DNA of 64,000 bases, taken from positions 1 to 64,000 of the forward strand of contig CALLHY010000043.1 in NCBI GenBank assembly GCA_938009275.1. The letters run 5' to 3'. How positions within the stretch are numbered: position 1 is the first letter of the stretch; each line of letters opens with the position of its first letter. The position numbers and the translations under genes are program-made. The stretch is from an uncultured bacterium. GTDB lineage: Bacteria > Cloacimonadota > Cloacimonadia > Cloacimonadales > Cloacimonadaceae. The notes under the pieces are model-generated. The model ran no database searches and was not told where the DNA came from. It was given only the letters and a program-made list of their open reading frames with translations. Positions 44,522-53,178 of the stretch are shown here, piece by piece.

Positions 44522-45732
44522 GAAACATACTCTGCAACGTTATAAACCCCATATCTGTCATTGAAGCAGCATTCTTACCCAGACAAATCATCACTATTCA
44601 AGATGGCGTTATTACTTCAGTCCGGCCAGACGACGGTAGAACAGCCTGTGATGATTATAGCGATAAAATAGCCTTACCTGGATTTATAGACCTGCATGTA
44701 CATCTAAGCCAATATATGATGCGCGGCCTTTACGAACCCGCCTTGCTGCCTTGGCTGAACAAGCATGTATTCCCTGAAGAGGCACGCTCAGCCGAAGCTG
44801 ACTATGCCCGCAACTTAGCTCAGTTATTCTTCAATGCCTTGTGCAGCGTTGGTACTACAATGTCTGTAATCTACACAGCCCCTTTTCCCACAGCTTGTCA
44901 AACCGCTTTTGAACAAGCGGATGCTAAAGGCATCAGAGCACTTATCGGGATGACCATGATGGATAAAAACTCTCCCGAAGAACTACTACAGAATACTAAT
45001 GACTCTCTTCAGCAAAGCATTGAGCTGTTCAACCGTTGGCACAGTAAAAGCCCAATGCTGGACTACATCTTCACCCCCCGTTTTGCCCCCACTTGCAGCA
45101 TGGAGCTAATGCAAGGGGTTGCCCGATTCGCCGATAAAAACAATGCCTGGGTGCAAACACATCTCTCCGAGAACACCGATGAGCTAAGCTGGGTAAAAGA
45201 GCTGTTTGGTTTATCCAGCTATACTGAAGTTTATCAAAAAGCCGGATTGTTACGCCCCAAAAGCATCTTTGGCCACGCGATTCATCTATCTCCCCAAGAG
45301 CTTGTTCTGCTTAAAGAGCATGATGCAAAGATAGCCCACTGCCCCGATTCCAACTTTTATCTTAAGAGCGGCGAGTATCCGTTGCAACAAATCATGGACG
45401 CGGGAATCAGCTTCGGTTTGGGTAGTGATGTGGGGGCAGGTACTAGCCTGAATATGTTGCACCATACCAAAATGATGAATTTCCGTCAAAGCAGCCATGC
45501 TGTATTGCCTGCTAACGCATTGTATCACATCACTCTTGGCTCTGCCAAACTGCTGGGTATGGACAACAAAATAGGTTCTATAGACAAGGGTAAAGAAGCA
45601 GACATTGTGTTCCTCTCTCCGCCCAATGGATACTCGATAGGTGAACAAAGCCTGTCCCAATTGACTTTCTTTGGCACCGAGTTCAAAGTGACTGAAACTC
45701 TGGTGGCAGGGCATTGCCTGTATAAAGCCTGA
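44518..45732 (+). CDS. guaD: Guanine deaminase-like amidohydrolase
   Basis: 404 aa of the amidohydrolase superfamily. Metal ligands visible: HVHLS (His-x-His, about 60-62), QTHLSEN (about 218-224), GHAIHLS (about 252-258) and Asp in GLGSDVGAGTS (about 302-312). The substrate-binding segment TPRFAPTCS (about 188-196) and the wording HCPDSNFYLKSG match guanine deaminase (guanine to xanthine and ammonia) better than SAH deaminase or atrazine hydrolase. Translationally coupled to the exported FG-GAP protein by a 4-bp overlap, but a functional link is not obvious. Confidence 0.8.
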   Translation: MRNILCNVINPISVIEAAFLPRQIITIQDGVITSVRPDDGRTACDDYSDKIALPGFIDLHVHLSQYMMRGLYEPALLPWLNKHVFPEEARSAEADYARNLAQLFFNALCSVGTTMSVIYTAPFPTACQTAFEQADAKGIRALIGMTMMDKNSPEELLQNTNDSLQQSIELFNRWHSKSPMLDYIFTPRFAPTCSMELMQGVARFADKNNAWVQTHLSENTDELSWVKELFGLSSYTEVYQKAGLLRPKSIFGHAIHLSPQELVLLKEHDAKIAHCPDSNFYLKSGEYPLQQIMDAGISFGLGSDVGAGTSLNMLHHTKMMNFRQSSHAVLPANALYHITLGSAKLLGMDNKIGSIDKGKEADIVFLSPPNGYSIGEQSLSQLTFFGTEFKVTETLVAGHCLYKA

Positions 45733-46795
45733 TGTCTTATTCATTGCACATATTGCTAAGTCATTCGGTCTCTCCGAATGAGCATTTACGCCATAGGTGT
45801 AGCTGGCTCTAATGCCTTTCCTCGCTGATTCTTTCTTATCACTTTCAAATCATCTAATCAGTACCATTTTAACCATTTTACCCACTAAGCTACTGAGCGA
45901 CCTCTTACAGCCATCTAAGCTATCCCCCTGAGATGAAGAATTATGCTCCTATATCCATTAAAGATTCTCAAATTGCATTAGGGAAGACCATTGCATATAA
46001 ATGGAACACTGGTTTCAGCCAGTTGGATATCCGGATGTACCCGGTATTAAGGCTTAACAAATCACATATTGGGATTACATTATCGCCTGCTAGCCAGATA
46101 AATCAGGCTATTCCAGACGAATCAATTCGGCGTTCCAGATAATTCCATGCTCTTTAGGGAATGATTTGAGAATCATTAGTTATATGATAAGAGAATGTTA
46201 GTAGGCTTTCCTGATTTTAGCTTACAGCTATAGTGATTACAGTCCAACTACAATTGCAGTCCAATTACAGGTAATTAACTGATCTATCCTTCGTATCTGG
46301 GAGTAATGCCTCATGAAGCCCTCGTGATCCCCGGGTGATTCCGAGGTGGGACGAGGGAATCACGAGGGAATTACCCGAACATGATCTGGGATTAGTTCAG
46401 GTTTTGAGGTATCGTAGTGAAGTGATTAGTTCTCAAATGAGTGAAGAAATGTTTAGAAGAAGCATGGTCGGATATATCCTGGTATATTGACTGGGGAAGC
46501 TGACTATGCTTTGGCAGAAGTGAAGTGCACCCAAAAACTCTTTCTTGTTAATTCTCCTAAGCTCCGGTCAGCGTCGATAAACAGGGAGGTATTGATGAGA
46601 TGTTTGTGCATTGGATACTAGTTGTTTTTTACTGGATTCCAGACCGCTGATTTGACGGGAAGAAGGACTGGCTTTTGCCTAAGCTGAAACATATCATCAT
46701 GGCATCTCGGGCTAACGTGAATATATTGCTTGTCAGCTTTAGCTTACTGGAAATAATGGGTCTTTGGCTTAGACTACAAAGTAGAGGATTGCTAA
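45733..46795. other. Gene-free stretch of 1063 bp
   Basis: No supported gene; a short plus-strand frame at 45933-46142 has no family features. It holds a small hairpin CATTCGG/CCGAATG (45762-45780), a 17-nt string shared with 13713-13729 (46124-46140, inverted), diverged CAGTCCAA repeats (about 46230-46275), and an inverted repeat CCCTCGTGAT/ATCACGAGGG (46319-46328 with 46359-46368). It looks like decayed sequence between two gene blocks. Confidence 0.65.
46319..46368. repeat. 10-bp inverted repeat around a 30-nt centre
   Basis: CCCTCGTGAT and ATCACGAGGG are perfect complements. The centre contains CCCCGGG, and ACGAGGGAA / ACGAGGGAA is a direct repeat in the right part. Function unknown. Confidence 0.5.
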
Positions 46796-47686
46796 GTGGC
46801 TAATAAAGAATTCGTTAGTAAGATAGAGTATTATAGTTTCCGAGCATTTATGGCATTAATGAGCATTGTGCCAAAGAGTGTAGTGAAGCATTTGCTGATT
46901 TGCCTGTTTTATCTGGTTGGTTATGGCATTGGCATTAGAAAAAGAGAAGCTCTGATCCAGCTAAGTAAGGTATATCCGTCTTATAGTAAGCCGCAGCACC
47001 AAGCCATATTGAAAAAGCTATACAAGAACATGGCGCTAAGTATCTACGAAGTGTATTTTACCTCAGATGAAGAGCTTTTTGCTAATTCGCGCATTGTAAA
47101 CAAGCAATTTGTAGATGATGCTCTTGCCATTGGCAGAGGTGCAGTATTGGCTACTGCCCATTATGGAAATTGGGAAGCTGCCAGAGTTCTCCCGCTGGCG
47201 GGAATTCCGCTAAGTGTGGTGGCGAAAACTCAGAGAAATAAGCTCTTCGACAGTTACACAAACCGAATTAGAGAAAGATGCGGACTAAAAGTGATAGATA
47301 TGTCCAAAGGCTTGCGAGACATAATTCATCAGTTAAATGATGGCAGGTTCGTAGCCATATTAATGGATCAAAATGCAGGTTCGTCTGGATTGATGATGGA
47401 TTTTCTGGGCTATCCCGCCTCACACTGGAAAGGGGTGGCAAAGCTTTCATTACGATATAAGGTGCCAATAGTGCCTGGTTTTGCCCGCAGAGCAGAAGAC
47501 GGCTCAATAGTCTTTGAGTTCTTCTCTCCCATACTGCATGAGGAACTTTCTGATAGTGAAGAGAACTTGCGAATTGTATTGGAAGAAGTTAATAAGATTA
47601 TCGAGCAAGAAATCCACAAATACCCTGAGCAATGGTTCTGGGTTCATAAGAGATGGAAGTACGGTTATGACATGTTTTCGGGCTAA
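46796..47686 (+). CDS. LpxL-type lipid A/lysophospholipid acyltransferase
   Basis: 296 aa, GTG start with a GAGG site 8 nt upstream. One N-terminal membrane helix (about 28-48). The acyltransferase motif HYGNWE (about 121-126; HX4E) is followed by the second motif AILMDQNAGSSG (about 183-194). The family (HtrB/LpxL/LpxM) adds a secondary acyl chain to lipid A or a related lipid on the inner membrane. This implies an LPS-like outer leaflet in the organism. It starts the plus-strand block and is followed by the giant kinase after 21 nt. Confidence 0.85.
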   Translation: MANKEFVSKIEYYSFRAFMALMSIVPKSVVKHLLICLFYLVGYGIGIRKREALIQLSKVYPSYSKPQHQAILKKLYKNMALSIYEVYFTSDEELFANSRIVNKQFVDDALAIGRGAVLATAHYGNWEAARVLPLAGIPLSVVAKTQRNKLFDSYTNRIRERCGLKVIDMSKGLRDIIHQLNDGRFVAILMDQNAGSSGLMMDFLGYPASHWKGVAKLSLRYKVPIVPGFARRAEDGSIVFEFFSPILHEELSDSEENLRIVLEEVNKIIEQEIHKYPEQWFWVHKRWKYGYDMFSG

Positions 47687-47707
47687 CAGATTAGTGGAGC
47701 AGCAAAG

Positions 47708-50700
47708 ATGTTTATAGATCATAGATATGAAGTTTTAGAGCGTCTTGGCTCTGGTTCCTGGGCGAATGTATTTAAGGTTCGGGATATTAGAACCAACAAT
47801 GTGTATACCCTGAAGCTATTCCAATATCTTGCCTCAGAAGATTTATATTCATATTTCAGCGCAGAAGAGATGCATCACATAACCAAGATTGAGCATCCTA
47901 ATCTTAATCATGTGGTTGATTTTGGACATGTTGGCGATCATATCTACTTTATAAGTGACTACTTTGAGGGAAAAACCCTATCTGGATTTAAGTTCAGCAA
48001 GTCTAAGATAAATCAGATATTCGATATTGCCGTGCAAACCTGCTATGCACTGAATGCCCTGCACACACAGAATATCTTGCATAAAGACCTGAAGCTTGAA
48101 AACGTGCTATACCGCACAGGGGGTAAGTCTATAGTATTAAAGCTGATAGACTATGGCTTCAGCAAGGTAGAAGCAGGGGACGATGCCCATGCCGTAACAG
48201 GTTCATTGCCGTATCTTGCACCAGAGATATTCTTGGGTAAACCAGCAACAAAAGCAAGTGACTTTTATGCTTTGGGAGTGATATTATACCGCTTAACCAC
48301 TGGCAGTTTTCCCTTTAGCGTAGATCAGATTAATACCCTGATAACAGGTGGACACCAATACTTTATCCCCAACTTTCCCAGTGAGCTGAACAAAGATATT
48401 CCAGCTCCTCTGGAGAAATTTATCCTTCGGCTACTCGAACGCAACCCTGATAACCGATTTAGCTGTAGCGAAGACATAGTATCTTATATAAACCGCATTC
48501 ATCACATGGAATACCCATTTTCCGCCGAATGGTCGATGATTAATACACTTAGATTCAATAGCTACATAGTTCGAGACAAGTATGCACATCAGCTTTTGGA
48601 TTTTATCCCAGCCATGGAACATGGAAATGGAAAGATAGTTTCGGTTATCGGTGGTGATGGTTTGGGCAAAGATAACATTTTGTCCCTTTTCCGCTATCAC
48701 CTGCTTGGCGGGCAATACTTTATATTCGACTATGAGTGTACTAAAACCGAGCATGAAGCCTTTTTTGCATTAATAAAAGAATTTGTTCAATCACTAAGCC
48801 CTGCAGAGATAGAGCAGTACGAAAGTCTGAAACAAATATCGGAAAAGCTTCGTAGATACTTGTTTGACTCTACCCAAGAAGCCAAAGCGGTAAATCAGAC
48901 TGTTTCAGAATTGCGCATAGATTTTGAATCGGTTAAAAGCCTTTTGATAGATATCTCTTCCAGAAAGCCAGTTGTTTTTATAATTCGTAATTTCCAGCAC
49001 GTTCATAGACATACGGTAGATTTTATAAACTTCATTTCACCTTATCTGGTAAAACATAGAGTAATGGTAGCGCTATCTTGCAACGACTATAACAAAGTGA
49101 ACCAAATTGTGAACTCGATAATGGTGAACATCCCTACCTTGAGCCTGGATGAAAGCAGGGCATATATAAATAAACTTCTCTCTGCCAATACGCCTCATGA
49201 CATTGTGGATGAAGTATATAGAAGGTCTTCTGGGAACCCACAGTTCATTAGAGAGATTTTGATTGATCTTGCACAAAAGAAGAAGATTGTCTATGATACG
49301 CAGCTAAGGTTTCCCGTTGATCTTGATGCTTACAGTTTGCCAACCCGGTTAGTACATTCTGTATATTCCAGGCTAAGCCATTTGACATCATCGAATTATG
49401 AACACCTACAGAAACTAAGTATAGTTCAAACTCCACTAACTCGTGAATTAATCAGCTATCTGTTAAAGATAAAAGATCAAGAGCTTTACAATCTTCTAAA
49501 TGACAGTATTTACAATGAGATATTAACCAAGCAGGGGAAAAAGTACTATTTCTCATTTGCAGAGGCGAAAAAGAGGCTGTTTGATGAATGTAAAGACAAA
49601 CAACAGGTTCTGGTATCTAAAAGAATCCTGAAGTACTATGCCGGAAAAGAAGACATTGATATTGGCACATGCTTGGGGATAATAAAAAATGCTAAGTTAG
49701 CCGGAGATTCTAATTCGGAGCGTTTATACTACCTGAAACTATACCATCAGCAAAACGCTGACCACGAGCAGGAAAAAGCATACGAAGCCATTTTGAATGT
49801 GATAAAAATGGACTTGAGGGAAGATTCGATAATATCGGAGAAGGAACTAATAAACGATATCTATTCTTTTCAGGAAAAAGCGGAACTTACTGGTTTTATA
49901 GACAAATCGAACTTCTTGTTTAACGAATCATCTGTAAAATTGCCTGAGATATTTGAAAAATACTACCTTTTGGGCTCTTTGAAGTTTATCGCTGAAGATA
50001 TGGATGCGGCAAAGACCTACCTTCATAAGGCTGAAAAGCTTACTATTACCGGCAAACAACAGCTTTTGGCCTGGCTGTTATTAATCCAGATATACGGAAA
50101 ATCTGATCCTGATAAGATGAAAACATATCTGGACATGGCTCTCAGGCAAGAAATGCCCCTGGATTTAAAGATTGCATTTATTGACCGGCTTGCCGTCTAT
50201 TATTCACTGGTTAAGGATGCCGATCGAGCCATAAAGACAATTGAAGACTTTTTGGCTACTCTACCACCTGAGCACGATACCAATGTAATGATCAGACTGG
50301 CCAACATGCATAACAACCTTGGAGTATTCTACAGTAATCAAAAGAATATCGATGAGGCCGATGAGCACCTGTTTTCTGCGTTAAGCATATGGAAGCGATA
50401 TAACGTACGCCGTTATTTGGGATTGATTTATAACAACATTTCTGATTTGTATCTGAAGCAAGGTATTTCGTTGCTGTCGGAGCACTATTCTGAGATTGGA
50501 TATAAATACGCGGAAGAATTAAACCTCACCATGACAAAAGCTTTGGCCTTACTAAACCAGGGCGAGGCTAAGATAAAGATGGGTGATTTTGTAAGTGCAG
50601 AACAGAAACTAATGGAGAGCCAAGAGCTTATTCTGTCAAAAAACAGCACCAGTTACCTATTATCTATTCAGAGAAATCTCGCATTGGCAAAAAGCAAGAT

Positions 50701-53173
50701 AATTGGTTTTGGACATTATTTCCAATTCATCCAAGATAATGAGCCAGAGCTGATTAATGGCTATATAAGGGAAATAAACCCATTGGTTAAAACCTATTTT
50801 TATTATTTGAACGAGATGTTCCACACCAAGAAGCTCAAGAAGCTAATCACCAAAAACGTTCAGATAAATTATAAGCATCTTCATGAAGAAGAGTTTTATC
50901 ATAACGTACTTAGTCTGATTGCTCTGTCGGAAAAAGATTATGAAACAGCTCTTAATGAATTGAAACAGGCAATGCGCCACGCAGGTGAGATAAACAATAA
51001 TTACGCCATTGCAGTATTTTACGTGCTTCAGATTCAGTGTTATTACGGTATGCGCGATTTGGAAAGAGCAAAGGAGCTTATAGAAGTTGCCTTGCCAATT
51101 GTAAGAGAAAACCGTTACTACTATTGGCAGTGTAAGCTTAATATCATGAAGCTGAAACTGGATTTGCTAGATCCTGAGATTCCCTTAAGAAAACTTTTAA
51201 GAAGCACTGAAGAGTATATCAGCGAATGGGAGAATCATCAATACTACCAGCTAAACGTTGAACTGATGCAGATTCGGCTACAGATATTGGTAGAACTGAA
51301 ACAGGATAGTTTGGCTGAAAGCTGTTTTGATAAGTATAAAACCTATCTGGATGCTGTAACCACCGACATTAGCTCTGATGACAAAGCAAACTATCTAAGC
51401 GTTAACCAATATAGCATAGCAAATGTGAGAAAGTTCGAATTAGTGCCGATAACGGGTAGGTCTAAAGACCTTCGTTATAGATGGAACGAGATGCTGTATA
51501 ACATTGCCAACGTATATAACGTTGACAGGATAAAGTTTCTGATAGAGAAGGGGCTTAATCAAGTACTATCTCCCTGGCGTTTCCGCTTGATGCAGTATTC
51601 TGATAAGATACAGAACTACACTTGTTTTCAAAGCTATAATACCGATCAGGACAGCCTAACCGATGTGGACTTTCTCCCTTACATAGAGAAAGCATTTAAG
51701 CTGGACAATGTAGTAATATTCAAAGCTCAAAACAAGAACATGATGGTTGCTCCTTTCCAGAGTGGGTCGAAGCGCATTGGTTTTCTGCTTCTTTCCGATA
51801 GGGGAGAGATGGAATTCACCAAACAGGAGCAGTCCATAATCCGCAATATAAAGCAGCATCTTACGGCTTTATTGATCAGAATACAGGACTATAATCAAAT
51901 AACGCAACGCATTGAGAAGATGAACCATTTGATGCGAATAACGCATGAGCTTATGCGGATAGTGGAAATGAACGATCTTGAGCAGGAGATTGTGTCTGCC
52001 TTTATAGATTTTACTAACAGCTCACGAGGATTTCTGATAAAGCGTGACTCAGATGGAAACAATATCTATAAAGTGCAGTTGAATGACACCAAACAGATTT
52101 TACCTACAGTATCTGGAGTTAGTAAAACCGTTCTAAGCCTTAGTCAAAATACTACTGAAATGGTTTCCACATTCAATGCCGTAGATGATAACCGGTTCAA
52201 AAGCGCGATAAGCGTGCAAGACTATGTGTTGCATACTATATTTTGTGCGCCAATCTACGTTGACAACCTTATCTTCGGGTATATCTATCTGGACAACCAG
52301 GATGATAACACCAAAGAAATGTATCTGAATCCTGAGATTATTAACTTGCTAATAGAGCAAACAACCATTGCCTTAACCAATGCGATGTTGTATGAAAACT
52401 TGCTTAAGAAGAACAGCGAACTGAACGCCTTCGAAATGCTGAAAGATGAGTTTATGGCAATTGTATCTCATGAATTAAATACTCCTCTCACAACTCTCCA
52501 AGGCCATGTTTCCCGCTTGAAACGAAACCTGTATGCTGATGAAGAAGAGCGGAAAGACATTATAAACAAGATCGAAGCCGGAGTAAAAAAACTAATACTT
52601 ACCAGCAATGATATCAGCACAATGAATACCTATAACCTGAAAAAGAGCTTATCTATGGCTCCTATTAATATCACGGAGATACTGGAATTGATCCAACAGG
52701 AGGTAGAGATCCTGTCGCGGAACAGAAAGATGTTTATAAAGCTGGAAATTGAGAATGATCTTCCTGTTATTAAGGCTAACTGGGAAGCTTTGCATCTGAT
52801 GATTCACAATTTAGTTCTAAATGCTATACGATTCACAAACGACTATGGCACAATAATAATCGGTGCCAGGAGATCAGCATTTCAGCAGGAAAAAATCGAG
52901 GGAAAAGAAAGCGTTGTTATCTTCGTTCAAGACAACGGAATTGGAATTCCTGAATACCAACTTAAAAATGTGTTTCGGAAGTTCTATGAATTGAATGAGA
53001 TTTATGCTCACAAATCTGGAACCATTGAGTATAGAAGCAGTGGTTTGGGCTTAGGATTGTCCACTTCGAAACGAATTGCAGAATTACACGGTGGTAACGT
53101 GTGGATTAAGAGCAAAGAAAATGAAGGTACCACAGTATTTGTAACAATTCCACTTAAATCTGGGAGAGTGTAG
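47708..53173 (+). CDS. Giant Ser/Thr kinase-NTPase-TPR-GAF-histidine kinase hybrid
   Basis: 1821 aa. Residues 5-265 are an eukaryotic-type kinase: glycine loop GSGSWANV, Lys in TLKLF, catalytic loop LHKDLKLEN, metal motif as DYG instead of DFG, and LPYLAPE. About 300-600 resembles an AAA/STAND region, but the P-loop reads GGDGLGKDN (Asp where Ser/Thr is usual) and Walker B is weak (VVFIIRNFQ). About 700-1230 is helical, TPR-like. Two GAF-like domains follow (about 1290-1395 and 1420-1555), then a HisKA H-box SHELNTPL (about 1586) and HATPase with N-box, DNGIGIP and GLGLGLS. No membrane helices. Family resembles multi-sensor hybrid kinases of cyanobacteria and myxobacteria. It starts a closely packed envelope cluster. 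Confidence 0.9.
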   Translation: MFIDHRYEVLERLGSGSWANVFKVRDIRTNNVYTLKLFQYLASEDLYSYFSAEEMHHITKIEHPNLNHVVDFGHVGDHIYFISDYFEGKTLSGFKFSKSKINQIFDIAVQTCYALNALHTQNILHKDLKLENVLYRTGGKSIVLKLIDYGFSKVEAGDDAHAVTGSLPYLAPEIFLGKPATKASDFYALGVILYRLTTGSFPFSVDQINTLITGGHQYFIPNFPSELNKDIPAPLEKFILRLLERNPDNRFSCSEDIVSYINRIHHMEYPFSAEWSMINTLRFNSYIVRDKYAHQLLDFIPAMEHGNGKIVSVIGGDGLGKDNILSLFRYHLLGGQYFIFDYECTKTEHEAFFALIKEFVQSLSPAEIEQYESLKQISEKLRRYLFDSTQEAKAVNQTVSELRIDFESVKSLLIDISSRKPVVFIIRNFQHVHRHTVDFINFISPYLVKHRVMVALSCNDYNKVNQIVNSIMVNIPTLSLDESRAYINKLLSANTPHDIVDEVYRRSSGNPQFIREILIDLAQKKKIVYDTQLRFPVDLDAYSLPTRLVHSVYSRLSHLTSSNYEHLQKLSIVQTPLTRELISYLLKIKDQELYNLLNDSIYNEILTKQGKKYYFSFAEAKKRLFDECKDKQQVLVSKRILKYYAGKEDIDIGTCLGIIKNAKLAGDSNSERLYYLKLYHQQNADHEQEKAYEAILNVIKMDLREDSIISEKELINDIYSFQEKAELTGFIDKSNFLFNESSVKLPEIFEKYYLLGSLKFIAEDMDAAKTYLHKAEKLTITGKQQLLAWLLLIQIYGKSDPDKMKTYLDMALRQEMPLDLKIAFIDRLAVYYSLVKDADRAIKTIEDFLATLPPEHDTNVMIRLANMHNNLGVFYSNQKNIDEADEHLFSALSIWKRYNVRRYLGLIYNNISDLYLKQGISLLSEHYSEIGYKYAEELNLTMTKALALLNQGEAKIKMGDFVSAEQKLMESQELILSKNSTSYLLSIQRNLALAKSKIIGFGHYFQFIQDNEPELINGYIREINPLVKTYFYYLNEMFHTKKLKKLITKNVQINYKHLHEEEFYHNVLSLIALSEKDYETALNELKQAMRHAGEINNNYAIAVFYVLQIQCYYGMRDLERAKELIEVALPIVRENRYYYWQCKLNIMKLKLDLLDPEIPLRKLLRSTEEYISEWENHQYYQLNVELMQIRLQILVELKQDSLAESCFDKYKTYLDAVTTDISSDDKANYLSVNQYSIANVRKFELVPITGRSKDLRYRWNEMLYNIANVYNVDRIKFLIEKGLNQVLSPWRFRLMQYSDKIQNYTCFQSYNTDQDSLTDVDFLPYIEKAFKLDNVVIFKAQNKNMMVAPFQSGSKRIGFLLLSDRGEMEFTKQEQSIIRNIKQHLTALLIRIQDYNQITQRIEKMNHLMRITHELMRIVEMNDLEQEIVSAFIDFTNSSRGFLIKRDSDGNNIYKVQLNDTKQILPTVSGVSKTVLSLSQNTTEMVSTFNAVDDNRFKSAISVQDYVLHTIFCAPIYVDNLIFGYIYLDNQDDNTKEMYLNPEIINLLIEQTTIALTNAMLYENLLKKNSELNAFEMLKDEFMAIVSHELNTPLTTLQGHVSRLKRNLYADEEERKDIINKIEAGVKKLILTSNDISTMNTYNLKKSLSMAPINITEILELIQQEVEILSRNRKMFIKLEIENDLPVIKANWEALHLMIHNLVLNAIRFTNDYGTIIIGARRSAFQQEKIEGKESVVIFVQDNGIGIPEYQLKNVFRKFYELNEIYAHKSGTIEYRSSGLGLGLSTSKRIAELHGGNVWIKSKENEGTTVFVTIPLKSGRV

Positions 53174-53178
53174 ATTAT

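Noticed and set aside
45933..46142. 69-aa plus-strand ORF in the 1-kb gap
   Set aside because: No ribosome-binding site, no family features, and the surrounding sequence is repeat-like.
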